Shown here piece after piece: positions 26,043-35,640 of a DNA stretch of 38,830 nt (the stretch's first letter is position 1; every line of letters begins with the position of its first letter). The translations under genes were made by a program, and so were the position numbers. The notes beneath the pieces are model-generated. The model ran no database searches, was not told where the DNA came from, and saw only the letters and a program-made list of their open reading frames with translations. Origin of the DNA: an uncultured Patescibacteria group bacterium (GTDB lineage: Bacteria; Patescibacteriota; Microgenomatia; UBA10105; UBA927); NCBI GenBank assembly GCA_937921305.1, contig CAKZSU010000003.1, positions 1 to 38,830 on the forward strand, read 5' to 3'.

Positions 26043-27707
26043 CTAGATGAGTTCGTCTTTTTTGCTTCGAATAAATCGAAACCACTCTTCAAGGAATTCA
26101 AAGATCACTTTCAACGGTGCTTCAAGAATAAAATCAAATACAAACATGAGGACATTTAATTTCGCGATTTCTCCGGAAAGCGTTCGTCCAACGCTTAAAA
26201 TCGGGATAAAAAAGAAATCGATGATCGGTGTTAGCACGCCTGTTCGCTCCACCACTTGATACTCTTTTGCTGATGATCGAATGCGGTAGGCGAAGAAGCT
26301 GACTAGTGTAACAAAAAAGATAAAGATTAATTGACTTGCGATATTAAAGTGGAGTTGGGTAAGAACAAAAGAAATGAGTCCGAAAGAAAGAAGAAACGCG
26401 AGGATATAGAGAATCGTGAATGCAGCGTTCATTGTCGGTTTTTTTATGACTGATTGTTGATCGATGCCGTCTGTCGCGTTCTTAAACCCGTCAAAGTCGT
26501 ATATGATTGTTTTTATTTTTTGTATGAGTTTTTTTGTGTTCTCTTCTCTCGGTATCTGAATGAATCCAGCGATCAGAAATAATAAGAAAGGCGGGAAAAG
26601 CACATTGATGCCAAGCGCAAGATAATCAATTCTTTTTGCGATGAGGAGATCTACCGGCGCTTCAAGCGCGAGAGCAAACAGCATTTTTGTTAAAAAGATA
26701 TAGATAATGCTTCGAATGACCATTCGCCGAATTTTTGTTCCCGTTTCTTGATATCGTTTCTTGGCTAAATCATGAAGGACGCGTTCAAATGACGATTCGT
26801 GTTCAATAATACCTCGCGCGTTCTTTCCTTGTTCAAGAAGAAAGTCTCTGAGAAGGAGAAATTGTGGATTATATTTTCGGACATATCGAAATAACTGATC
26901 GCTCAAAGGGTGTTTCAAAGCTTTTTGAATCATGACAATGTTGCTGAATAATTCTTCAATTTCTTGGGAGACCGTATGTGTGTTGGCGGATAACCATGAT
27001 GGTTGTAAAAATCTTATAAGATGAAAGGTGATCAGCGGGTCGTCTGACTGCGCGTACGCTCTTTCCACCGCTATGTAAAGCAGGATGTTCTTTGTTTTTT
27101 CATCAACCTGAGGAATCGTTGTTCGCGATTCTATCGCTTGAAAGTAAAAATTATTTAATGCCTCTCGTTTTTTCGCTGTAATGATTACTTCTTCAATTTC
27201 GGAAGCCAAGAGTCCTAGCAATGTTTCCCATGACACATGGTGGACGCGATTCTTTTTCTGAAATAATCCTTGTTTTACAATAAGATATTTATCAATGATG
27301 CGCTGTACGGTTGTAACAACAGAATCATCAATTTCGCTTGAATCAATATATCGCGCCCACAGAAGTTCTACGATAAGGTTTTCTCCAATGACATTCGTAT
27401 TTTCCCCAAGAAGCAATCGTCGTTTAATAATTCGTTCTATTGCCGCTCGACGAATGAGATGTTCTGCTTTAAATTCAATCGCGTTTCTCGCTTTTTCGTA
27501 CAACGCAGCGAGCAACGACACTGTTCTGCTTACTTGATATTTTGTTTCGTCTCTATAGATATGCGCGTCTTCTTCAAATATTCGCAACAATGCGTCAACG
27601 ATAGGAGCAATAATATGTTTCGCTTCTTCTTGTTTTTCGGTGTGGTGAGCATGAGGGTGATGAGACGATGATTCGTGATGTTTTTCTTCTGTATGTCCCT
27701 GGCTCAT
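26043..27707 (-). CDS. Hypothetical multi-pass membrane protein with His-rich N-terminus
   Basis: Intact 554-aa ORF; MSQGHTEEKHHESSSHHPHAHH; several hydrophobic segments in the C-terminal half. Confidence 0.8.
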   Translation of the reverse strand: MSQGHTEEKHHESSSHHPHAHHTEKQEEAKHIIAPIVDALLRIFEEDAHIYRDETKYQVSRTVSLLAALYEKARNAIEFKAEHLIRRAAIERIIKRRLLLGENTNVIGENLIVELLWARYIDSSEIDDSVVTTVQRIIDKYLIVKQGLFQKKNRVHHVSWETLLGLLASEIEEVIITAKKREALNNFYFQAIESRTTIPQVDEKTKNILLYIAVERAYAQSDDPLITFHLIRFLQPSWLSANTHTVSQEIEELFSNIVMIQKALKHPLSDQLFRYVRKYNPQFLLLRDFLLEQGKNARGIIEHESSFERVLHDLAKKRYQETGTKIRRMVIRSIIYIFLTKMLFALALEAPVDLLIAKRIDYLALGINVLFPPFLLFLIAGFIQIPREENTKKLIQKIKTIIYDFDGFKNATDGIDQQSVIKKPTMNAAFTILYILAFLLSFGLISFVLTQLHFNIASQLIFIFFVTLVSFFAYRIRSSAKEYQVVERTGVLTPIIDFFFIPILSVGRTLSGEIAKLNVLMFVFDFILEAPLKVIFEFLEEWFRFIRSKKDELI

Positions 27708-27733
27708 AAGAATAAAGACGAGTATACCATGTT

Positions 27734-28105
27734 TTATGATTCGGGAGAAAGATAGCCTTGTATTTTTTCTATTAGGATTTTTATATCCATTTCTGTTTTT
27801 ATGAAGTAATCACAGGCGCCGCATTCTAGGGCCATCTGTTTTTCTGAATCAAGGTTTGTCAAAATAATAATTGGGATATTTCGCCAGTGTTCATTTCGTC
27901 TTATCTGCTCTATTACATCAAATCCATTCATTTTTCCCGGGAGCATAATATCAAGAAGAATCATGTTAATAGATTTTAGTGAAAGGATTTCTATTGCTTT
28001 TGATCCTGTTGTTACAGTTTCCACAACATATCCATGCTTTTCAAGGGCGTTTTTATAAATTGCTTGAAGCGTTGGATCGTCTTCGACGATAAGAATGAAT
28101 GCCAT
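27734..28105 (-). CDS. Stand-alone response regulator receiver (CheY-like)
   Basis: FILIVEDDPTLQAIYKNALEKHGYVVETVTTGSKAIEIL...NMILLDIMLPGKMNGFDVIEQIR...PIIILTNLDSEKQ...DYFIKTEMDI. Confidence 0.96.
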   Translation of the reverse strand: MAFILIVEDDPTLQAIYKNALEKHGYVVETVTTGSKAIEILSLKSINMILLDIMLPGKMNGFDVIEQIRRNEHWRNIPIIILTNLDSEKQMALECGACDYFIKTEMDIKILIEKIQGYLSPES

Positions 28106-28171
28106 ATATGGTTATAGTATATAGGAAATATTCATGATGTGTAAGAGACGCATGGTTTGTTAGTGTTCTTT

Positions 28172-30241
28172 TTAAATAGGTGTAAATAAATAGTCAATCT
28201 GACAATGTCTTTCTGCAATTCTTTTTGCTTTTCGCGGATCAAGATTTGTTCCATAGTATGTTTTATACGGAACAGTTTTTGGATTTTCTCTTGTATCGAA
28301 TAATTGATAATATGCTGAAAGATTCTTTAAATCTACGGCAAATCTTTCTTGAAGTTCTTTAAGTACATTTCGCATCATGGCCTTAAATAAAAGAACTTCA
28401 CGCATGGAGTATAGTTCAAATTCATAGCGTGTTGTTTTATCGCGTTCAGGCGAGAAAAGCGGAGAGAGTTCCAGAGTGATTCTCGGTCTATCTTCTCGTT
28501 TTGGTTTTCCCGACACTCTTCGATAGAGTTCCTGTCTCGTTTCCTCTAGTCTTATTAGACTCTTTTGATAGAGAGTGTTTGCTTCTGGGTGACAAGACAG
28601 CGCTTCTTGTATGATACGTAGAGTATTTTTTGGAGAGTCGTTAGTGACGCTGATTGGAATGCTATATTTTCCTGCCAGTTTTTTCCCTATAACAATAGCT
28701 TCTTGAAGAAAGAATCCGTCAATTTGTTCTATTGTTTGTTTATTTGGTCTCATAAGTAATGGAATAATTTCTTTAAAGGTAATTGCGTAAAGTATTGCAG
28801 AATCTTTTGACACTTCTCGAAGATAAGGATCTACTTCTTCTGCCATATCGAATAATTCAAATATACTTCGTCTCGTGTCAGAATCAAGTGATGGAGGAAG
28901 ATTTGCTTCTTGACGGGAGATGAAGAGTGTTAATTGTGAAAGATCTTGTTCTCCTTCAAATCCATGTTCTTGGGCATATGTATGCATTTCTTGAATATCT
29001 CCTCCAAACAATAGCCGATGTTGACTATATTGTGTCATAAGTTTTCTTATTACCGCATGAAATCCTGGTGATAAAAATTCTGTTCGATCTGCTCGAAGCG
29101 CAACCATCGACATTTCTTGAAGCGCCATAAATGATTCATGATCCATATCAATTATTCCATGTGACGTTATTGGGAAAATAGATTCATTGCTTTGAGAAAG
29201 GATTTGTAAGCGATCTCCATACTCTTCTTCAAAGTCTGGATCGAGCCCAAATGTGGTATCTGCAAGAGGACTGGCATATCCTTCAGATTTTTTCTCGTTT
29301 GCATAAAATGTTTCTAATTCATATCGATAAAGAGCAAATATCTGTCGATATGATATGGTTCTTCTATCAACTGTTCCGTTTTTATATCGCTTATAGAGCG
29401 ACTCGATTGGTTCATCTTGTCGGGCTGGTTCAGTGCTTGTAATCGCTTGTTCGTATGTTTTTCGTTTTTCATCATGCCCCATACACATGAATGCGAATGC
29501 CGTGATTTGTTTTTTTGCTTCACTTTCTGTAATTCCTCTTGCTTTTGCATACTCTGGAACAAGTGTTAATAAAATAATTATCGCTTCCAGTTCATGTCCA
29601 ACTTTGACATGATACGGCAATTTTCCTTGTTGTTCTCGTAGGGTATTTCTTTGATATCGAAGAATTTGCGCTACATCGTGCCATTCAGGAAAAAGATATA
29701 ATCCATCAAGCCATTGTTGTGTATGTTTTGTTCGAAGATTGTCGATCATGACGATTTGATCATCAATATATCGTTCAACGCGTCGAAAATGATCTCTTCC
29801 GTGGTCAGACCAGAGATTGTTTTCCGCGCTTATGGTTCGGAAGAGTCCAAATCGACTTAAATTTCCATCAGGAAGCATAAGTAGATCTTCTTTGAAGCTA
29901 TTCGCTCCTCGTTTTGCCAATTCAATAGATGATGCGAACCAAATATCAGATTCTCGTATCCCTATCGGTGATGTGTATCCTTTTTCTCTTTTTCTTCTTA
30001 TAGCTTGTGAAACACGGAGGGCACCAAGAAAAAATAGTTGTTTTTCTGTAAGTTTTTCTTCAGGGAGTTTTTTAAGATATTGCAGAGTATTCATTGGATC
30101 CTCACTGAAAGCAATTTCGATGATACTCATTTTTTCAACAGTAGAGAGTTCTGTAGTTGAGGACAAAAATTCTCTTTCTTGAATGAAAATCAATTCTTTT
30201 CTCAAGTATTCTGGATTCATAATATAAAAAAAGAAGGACAT
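28172..30241 (-). CDS. Large hypothetical protein with a divergent HD-type metal-binding core
   Basis: 689 aa (alternative start M8 at 30220). SDHGRDHFRRVERY, LFPEWHDVAQI, KVGHELEAIIILLTLVP, AFMCMGHDEK gives an H...HD...H...HD arrangement. Confidence 0.6.
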   Translation of the reverse strand: MSFFFYIMNPEYLRKELIFIQEREFLSSTTELSTVEKMSIIEIAFSEDPMNTLQYLKKLPEEKLTEKQLFFLGALRVSQAIRRKREKGYTSPIGIRESDIWFASSIELAKRGANSFKEDLLMLPDGNLSRFGLFRTISAENNLWSDHGRDHFRRVERYIDDQIVMIDNLRTKHTQQWLDGLYLFPEWHDVAQILRYQRNTLREQQGKLPYHVKVGHELEAIIILLTLVPEYAKARGITESEAKKQITAFAFMCMGHDEKRKTYEQAITSTEPARQDEPIESLYKRYKNGTVDRRTISYRQIFALYRYELETFYANEKKSEGYASPLADTTFGLDPDFEEEYGDRLQILSQSNESIFPITSHGIIDMDHESFMALQEMSMVALRADRTEFLSPGFHAVIRKLMTQYSQHRLLFGGDIQEMHTYAQEHGFEGEQDLSQLTLFISRQEANLPPSLDSDTRRSIFELFDMAEEVDPYLREVSKDSAILYAITFKEIIPLLMRPNKQTIEQIDGFFLQEAIVIGKKLAGKYSIPISVTNDSPKNTLRIIQEALSCHPEANTLYQKSLIRLEETRQELYRRVSGKPKREDRPRITLELSPLFSPERDKTTRYEFELYSMREVLLFKAMMRNVLKELQERFAVDLKNLSAYYQLFDTRENPKTVPYKTYYGTNLDPRKAKRIAERHCQIDYLFTPI

Positions 30242-30547
30242 ATAGTATAGCCCTTCATGTTTCTTTATTATTTCCCTAAAAATTGCATATTATTATACCA
30301 TTTTTTTTATATTTTTCAATACTTTTGAAAAAAGATTGATATTTAATGAAATAGGCTTTTATCGTATTAGTTTCTTTAATTGTATTTTTAGAATCTTTTA
30401 AAGATGATCTTTTAAAGAAAAAAGATAGATTTTCAAATTTCACTCGTTACTCCAAAAGTGTTTTCTGACGGTGATGGCATATAAATCAATATCTTGCTTT
30501 TTGTGTTTGGTCGTTTAGAATAAAATTAGAATTATCATCCTATATAT

Positions 30548-31618
30548 ATGAAACGATCTTCATATCAAAGAGCTTCCCCCATGATAATTCAAATTGCTTC
30601 GTTTTTTCGACGATGTGATATTGATGACAAAAAAGATCTTTCATACCACCTCATATGGTGGAAAAAGATAGTGCGGGTAATCCAAATATTTGCATTGTTT
30701 TTTCCGATTTCTGTAGTGCTGTCTACGCTTATTGCTGTATTTGTTTCCAATATAATAGGTGCTCCTATTGAAACTCTCCATGAAACTGAGCAAGGAATGT
30801 ATCAAATTGTTTCTATCAATGAAGCAATACAAAACTCTTTAGAGCTTGCAGTTTTGGGAATTATAGCAGCACCGATATTTGAGGAGTTGCTTTTTCGATC
30901 TCCGTTGCGGTTCCGATTCAAGTGGCTATTTGGCATTGTTGGTTGGTTCATTTCGCAACGATTGATGGATATACACGTATATAGAAATTTTTGGTTATCA
31001 TTTGAATCGTCTTATCCATTGATAGTTCATATTGGTGCTCCATTGATTATTCCTCTTTTATTAATCGGTTTAGGTATATACATCGGAGATGTAATGGTAA
31101 AAAAAGTTTCAATATGCAAAGAATATGAATATCGAATAGGTGAATTTATTCGATCAAAACGGTCGATATTTATTATTCTTTCATCATTTCTTTTTGGTCT
31201 TATTCATGTAACGAAATTCATACTAGGTCCTGATGGTTTTGTGTCTATTCCCGCTTCTGTGATAGTGTTTTTACCTTTATTGCTTTTACCTCAAATTGTA
31301 TCAGGTTTTGAACTTGCGTTTGTCCGATTGAAGTATGGTTTACCAATGGCGATATTCTCCCATGCTCTTGCAAATGTTTTTGCAGCTTTACCCGCTTCAT
31401 TTATTGCTTTGATGCATGTTGTTCCTGAAAAAGCAGTAGATTTGTTTTTGGAACATCGACGAATTCCTGATGGCGTTGATCTTTATGCGATGTATATTGC
31501 CCTTACAGGATCTATTGTTTCAAGTAGTATTGTTTTGGGGATTATTGGTATTGTTATTATTGGATGGGTATATTCTATTGTTGAGTATGTGCAATATAAA
31601 AAGGTAATGAAAAAGTAA
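30548..31618 (+). CDS. CPBP family intramembrane metalloprotease
   Basis: PIFEELLFRSPLR (EExxxR), SSFLFGLIHVTKF (FxxxH), FSHALANVFAALP (HxxxN), multiple TM segments. Confidence 0.85.
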   Translation: MKRSSYQRASPMIIQIASFFRRCDIDDKKDLSYHLIWWKKIVRVIQIFALFFPISVVLSTLIAVFVSNIIGAPIETLHETEQGMYQIVSINEAIQNSLELAVLGIIAAPIFEELLFRSPLRFRFKWLFGIVGWFISQRLMDIHVYRNFWLSFESSYPLIVHIGAPLIIPLLLIGLGIYIGDVMVKKVSICKEYEYRIGEFIRSKRSIFIILSSFLFGLIHVTKFILGPDGFVSIPASVIVFLPLLLLPQIVSGFELAFVRLKYGLPMAIFSHALANVFAALPASFIALMHVVPEKAVDLFLEHRRIPDGVDLYAMYIALTGSIVSSSIVLGIIGIVIIGWVYSIVEYVQYKKVMKK

Positions 31619-31630
31619 TCCTTGCTTTGG

Positions 31631-31703
31631 GGTGGCTGACGGGATTCGAACCCGCAACACTCAGCTCCACAAGCTGACGCTCTACCGTTGAGCTACAGCC
31701 ACC
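31631..31703 (-). tRNA. tRNA-His (anticodon GTG)
   Basis: G(-1)GTGGCTG TA GCTCAACGGTAGAGC, TCAGC-TTGTGGA-GCTGA, GCGGGTTCGAATCCCGT, CAGCCAC-C; encoded G-1 opposite C73. Confidence 0.95.
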
Positions 31704-31771
31704 AATGCTTTTATTATAAAAAATTTTCTTCTCAAATACAAAAAAGAAAATTCGATACACAGCAGTGTATT

Positions 31772-33103
31772 TCATGAAGAAGATGTATGTTGTTTATGAA
31801 TCGAGGCATAGAGCGTTCTCGCGTATTTGCTTCGTTCGCGAAAAGAGACAATCGGTGGGTAGTAAGCGTCCGCGAAAATAGATTGCATTCGTTCTTCTGG
31901 ATCCATGAGTATAATATCGTTTTGGATAGTCCGCAGTTCTGGAATATATTTTTTTACGAATTCGCATGCTGGATCAAGTTCTTGAAGATTTTTTGTTGGA
32001 TTATAAATCCGAAATGGATGAATACCCGTGATACCGGATTGCATTTGCCATTGATAATAATTAATTGCTCGATCAGCGTCTGTAAGGTTATAAAACATTG
32101 CGTCAGCTCCATGTTTCCATGGTTGTTGAAGAATGTAGGTGTAAAATGACGCAATCATCGCCCGCATCCGAAAATTGATATACCCTGTCGTTGTCAGCGC
32201 GCGCATAGACGCATCCACGAGAGGGTATCCTGTCCTTCCTTCAAGCCATGCGTGATGAATATGCTTGTCTTCGTTATAAATTGAGCTATAATATTGTTCG
32301 ATATAGCGACAAATAGGTTTGTTATATAAAAACGGATATATAATCAATTTTTGAGTAAAATGCTCTCTCCAAAACAGTCTGCTGATGAAAAATTTTTTTC
32401 CCCAGTGAGAAACCTTGCTCGCTTCTTGGAACGCTTTTCGAGGAGAGAGAACGCCGAAAGAAAAATATGCTGATAGTCGCGATGTTCCATGTTCCGCTTG
32501 AAGCGGAGGAGAAATGCTTGAGGGATACGTGTTGATGGTACAGAGGAATTCCTGAAGTCTCGCGATTCCTTTTGTCTCTCCTCCTTCTTCATACGATGAC
32601 GTCATGAACGAAGAGAAAAAATGATGTATGTCGATATCAGATTGGATACGATGAGGGATTAGTCGTTCTGGCGTTATATATTGCGGACGAGAAAAATATT
32701 GCTTTGCATAGTCTTGCCATTCGTGTTTTCCTTGTCGTTGAATCGCGTCGTTATCCCATCCAATAAATCCGAGGGATATCGCGTGTTTATCTCTTTCATT
32801 TCCGTATGCTCCATTGGTGTCGTTATTGAAATAGACCGCGTCTGCTCCGATCATGGGAATCCGTTCTAACGGATTGCCAAAAAGTATGACCAACGATGAG
32901 CCAATCGATCGATATGACGCGTCAAGTGCAACAAGGCTATTATAAAGGAATGTATAGCGGGTTGGATGGTATCGTTGTGAGGTAAAAAAGTGAGGATCAA
33001 CGCAAAATACGGGGATAATGCGTCTTGTTTTTGTCGACGCTTCGTATAACGCTCTATTGTCATGGATGCGTAAATCTCGTCTATGCCAAACGACAATAAT
33101 CAT
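31772..33103 (-). CDS. Deoxyribodipyrimidine photolyase, class I/cryptochrome family
   Basis: IIVVWHRRDLRIHDNRALYEA...LSAYFSFGVLSPRKAF...WREHFTQ...WLEGRTGYPLVDASMRALTTTGYINFRMRAMIASFYT. Confidence 0.95.
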   Translation of the reverse strand: MIIVVWHRRDLRIHDNRALYEASTKTRRIIPVFCVDPHFFTSQRYHPTRYTFLYNSLVALDASYRSIGSSLVILFGNPLERIPMIGADAVYFNNDTNGAYGNERDKHAISLGFIGWDNDAIQRQGKHEWQDYAKQYFSRPQYITPERLIPHRIQSDIDIHHFFSSFMTSSYEEGGETKGIARLQEFLCTINTYPSSISPPLQAEHGTSRLSAYFSFGVLSPRKAFQEASKVSHWGKKFFISRLFWREHFTQKLIIYPFLYNKPICRYIEQYYSSIYNEDKHIHHAWLEGRTGYPLVDASMRALTTTGYINFRMRAMIASFYTYILQQPWKHGADAMFYNLTDADRAINYYQWQMQSGITGIHPFRIYNPTKNLQELDPACEFVKKYIPELRTIQNDIILMDPEERMQSIFADAYYPPIVSFRERSKYARTLYASIHKQHTSSS

Positions 33104-33117
33104 CGTACAATTCTAGC
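33104..33117. promoter_or_regulatory. Putative bidirectional promoter core with overlapping -10 elements
   Basis: + TACAAT (33106-33111) then 6 nt then ATG 33118; - TAGAAT (33115-33110) then 6 nt then ATG 33103. Confidence 0.5.
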
Positions 33118-33567
33118 ATGAAACGGATTTGGAACCGAAGCAACCCCGCTCTTTACAGCGTAAGCACAATCTCGTTTTCCGGTATTCCGAATATGAATAT
33201 TTGCTCTTGGGTAACAAAAATATCCATGAATCCGTCGTTTTTCCTTTTATCCATCGATACAGCGTCAAAAACATATGAAAATATCATGTATTCGAAGGAA
33301 TGTATTGTTCAATTGCTTTCACGAGACGCAAAAAAGTATGTTCGTCGATTGGGTTACACCTCTGGACATCGCGGCAATAAGCTTGCTGGTATAGCGATGA
33401 AGCGGTTTGGAAAGTTTTTTTATCTTCCTGAGTGTTTGGGATTTTTATGGTTTCGTGTCCATGATCAGTGTCAATTTGGTGATCATACCCAATTTATCTG
33501 CTGCTGTGTTCGTCATGTGACGATTCAAGATGGCGAGCCGCTTCGCTTGCGTGATGTTTTGCCATAA
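33118..33567 (+). CDS. Flavin reductase-like (FMN-binding split barrel) protein
   Basis: [53 protein letters not shown]...[27 protein letters not shown]. Confidence 0.7.
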   Translation: MKRIWNRSNPALYSVSTISFSGIPNMNICSWVTKISMNPSFFLLSIDTASKTYENIMYSKECIVQLLSRDAKKYVRRLGYTSGHRGNKLAGIAMKRFGKFFYLPECLGFLWFRVHDQCQFGDHTQFICCCVRHVTIQDGEPLRLRDVLP

Positions 33568-33692
33568 CATCGTTTTCTGCAAGCTGACGAACAATAAACA
33601 ACGCGTTCCCACTGGTTTCGAATCTCCCACCGTTTTCTATTCTCAAATGGTCGTCCGCAGAAATGGCAAACTTTTCTTTCCTTTGGTTTCAT
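33525..33692 (-). CDS. DUF2256 zinc-ribbon protein (missing from ORF track)
   Basis: Reverse-strand reading [55 protein letters not shown]; CxxCGRPFxxRKxW...W..V.YCSxxCR matches DUF2256. Confidence 0.9.
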   Translation of the reverse strand: MKPKERKVCHFCGRPFENRKRWEIRNQWERVVYCSSACRKRCYGKTSRKRSGSPS

Positions 33693-33698
33693 ACAGAA

Positions 33699-35438
33699 TT
33701 ATCTACCAATGAATCGTGGCAACACCGTTGCTGGTTTTTCCTTTAGAGCTGTTGCGATGTCGTCTAGATCAAATCGTTGATTTGCATTGAAATCAAATGG
33801 ATAGAATCGTTTATTCTTCACTACCGTCACGGGATCGTCGATTGGTTGAATAGCTTGTCGTGGAAGGTAGTATGGAATAAGCGTAACAATGCGATAACTC
33901 CGGTGGGGAATAATATTTAAGATTCCTGGGGTGACGATCTTTCCATTTTGAAGATGCAGTTGTTTGAATTCATGAAGCAATGTGTTTCCGTCATAAATGA
34001 GCACTGCCGCTTCTGACGCGATGCTTGTTTTTCTCCATCCTAATTGTGCTTCGATTCGCAGGGATGGCGGTGGAATTACCATTATTGTGAATGTTTTGAT
34101 ATCAATGGTTTTTTTCGGAGATTGCATTTGAAGTATGAGAGTATACGTGCCGTGTGTATCTGGCGTTCGAAGAGAAATGAATTGACGCGTTGATTGTTCG
34201 GGTTCAAGAATAGGGAGCGATTCCGCTGAAAACTCAAATTGTTGAGATGAATCAGAGAGTTTAAGTTTATGACCGTCTTTGGAAGAAATAATTGCTTGTC
34301 CTTCATTGATGATGTCAATATGAAATGGATAGAGCGATCCGGCGATCAGTTTTTCTGGAAATGGATTGTTCCGTATTGTGTATTGCTCTCGTTGGATCGG
34401 TTCGCCGGCTGTTTTAGGCAACGCTTGATATGCGAAATAATGAGCGTGAAACGCTTGCTCTTGTTGTTTTTTCCAAGAAAAAATATCGAATGGCTGTTGT
34501 TGATAATTAAATAAAAATGGGATGATGGCAAAGATTCGTCTGTCTCTCCACACGGTTTCTCCTGCTATTCTGATATAACTTGCGACGGTTTCCGTAGAAA
34601 GAAGGTGTGGTGTTTTCGCGATGCCATCTCGATGCGCCCATCCTGTTTCTCCGATAAGAATGGGATAGTCTTTGGTTACGCCAAGAGATCGAAGGAACTG
34701 GAGTTCCCATTCAAACGATCGAAGCGATCCCCTGCCGGATCCGGTGGGAGGAGCGGAAAACGCGGGGTTAGGATACGAATGAGAGTTCCATCCGTCAAAC
34801 ACATCGAAATATTCCGGGACATTTGCGTGAATGATTCGCAAGAACTCATCCACCCTCATGCTCTTGCCATCGTTTTGCGCAGAGACATCGAGTCCAGCCG
34901 GAAGAAGAAAATAATCGTTTGATGCATCTTTGAGTTTTTTGGCGAGATAAACGCTTTTTTTTGCGAAGTCTATTGGATCGATCTCTCTGCCCCACTCTCC
35001 CGCGTGGTTTGGTTCGTTAAATAAAATGACATACCGGTTTTGGACTGGCCACGAGAGACTATTCAGAAAGACCGGCCAATCATTCATTGAATCTTCTGTT
35101 GGTTTTTCCCAGCCATTGTCTCCCATTCTCGTTGCGATGCGAACAATAGGGATCAGTTTTCGTCGTCGCATTTCTCGAAATACGGTATTCCACTTGCCAG
35201 TATTTCGTTCTCCTTCTGTAATCACGAATTTTATATATCCCCATGACCCGCCGTTTGAATTCACGAGTTGTTCAACGCTGTCGATATCGGAAAAATCCAC
35301 AACATGAATGCCAAACTGATTGTTTGGAACGCTTCGAGGATCATAGATTGCTTGCGTTGGCAATCTAAAGATGTAAATGAACACGATAGCAAAGATCGTG
35401 AATATTGCATATCGTATGCCTTGAGGAATTGTTGTCAT
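33699..35438 (-). CDS. Secreted putative glycoside hydrolase with dockerin-like C-terminal motif
   Basis: N-terminal TM/signal; YVILFNEPNHAGEWG (acid/base-type NEP), DYPILIGETGWAHRDG (nucleophile-type ETGW), C-terminal FDFNANQRFDLDDIATAL. Confidence 0.75.
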   Translation of the reverse strand: MTTIPQGIRYAIFTIFAIVFIYIFRLPTQAIYDPRSVPNNQFGIHVVDFSDIDSVEQLVNSNGGSWGYIKFVITEGERNTGKWNTVFREMRRRKLIPIVRIATRMGDNGWEKPTEDSMNDWPVFLNSLSWPVQNRYVILFNEPNHAGEWGREIDPIDFAKKSVYLAKKLKDASNDYFLLPAGLDVSAQNDGKSMRVDEFLRIIHANVPEYFDVFDGWNSHSYPNPAFSAPPTGSGRGSLRSFEWELQFLRSLGVTKDYPILIGETGWAHRDGIAKTPHLLSTETVASYIRIAGETVWRDRRIFAIIPFLFNYQQQPFDIFSWKKQQEQAFHAHYFAYQALPKTAGEPIQREQYTIRNNPFPEKLIAGSLYPFHIDIINEGQAIISSKDGHKLKLSDSSQQFEFSAESLPILEPEQSTRQFISLRTPDTHGTYTLILQMQSPKKTIDIKTFTIMVIPPPSLRIEAQLGWRKTSIASEAAVLIYDGNTLLHEFKQLHLQNGKIVTPGILNIIPHRSYRIVTLIPYYLPRQAIQPIDDPVTVVKNKRFYPFDFNANQRFDLDDIATALKEKPATVLPRFIGR

Positions 35439-35451
35439 ACGAGGTATAATA
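35421..35451. promoter_or_regulatory. Putative bidirectional promoter: tRNA-Gly (+) and glycoside hydrolase (-)
   Basis: + TTGAGG (35421-35426) N18 TATAAT (35445-35450); - TATTAT (35451-35446), ATG at 35438. Confidence 0.55.
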
Positions 35452-35466
35452 TCATCAGATCGAATC

Positions 35467-35538
35467 GCGGCGGTAGTTCAGTGGTAGAATGTCTCCCTTC
35501 CAAGGAGAAGGTCGAGGGTTCAAATCCCTTCCGCCGCT
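35467..35538 (+). tRNA. tRNA-Gly (anticodon TCC)
   Basis: GCGGCGG TA GTTCAGTGGTAGAAT, TCTCC-CTTCCAA-GGAGA, GAGGGTTCAAATCCCTT, CCGCCGC-T. Confidence 0.95.
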
Positions 35539-35562
35539 CAAATATTGTACAAAGAATAGATT

Positions 35563-35636
35563 GTTTCCGTAGCTCAACTGGATAGAGCAACTCCCTTCTA
35601 AGGAGTAGGTTGTGGGTTCGATTCCCGCCGGAAACG
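35563..35636 (+). tRNA. tRNA-Arg (anticodon TCT)
   Basis: GTTTCCG TA GCTCAACTGGATAGAGC, ACTCC-CTTCTAA-GGAGT, GTGGGTTCGATTCCCGC, CGGAAAC-G. Confidence 0.95.
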
Positions 35637-35640
35637 CTTT

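Noticed and set aside
28098-28104. CCATATATGG palindrome at the response regulator start codon
   Set aside because: Ten base pairs with no extension; too short and AT-biased to call a regulatory site.
33568-33630. Possible tRNA remnant (GGTTTCGAATCTCCC)
   Set aside because: No cloverleaf can be formed; the stretch is explained by the DUF2256 coding sequence on the minus strand.
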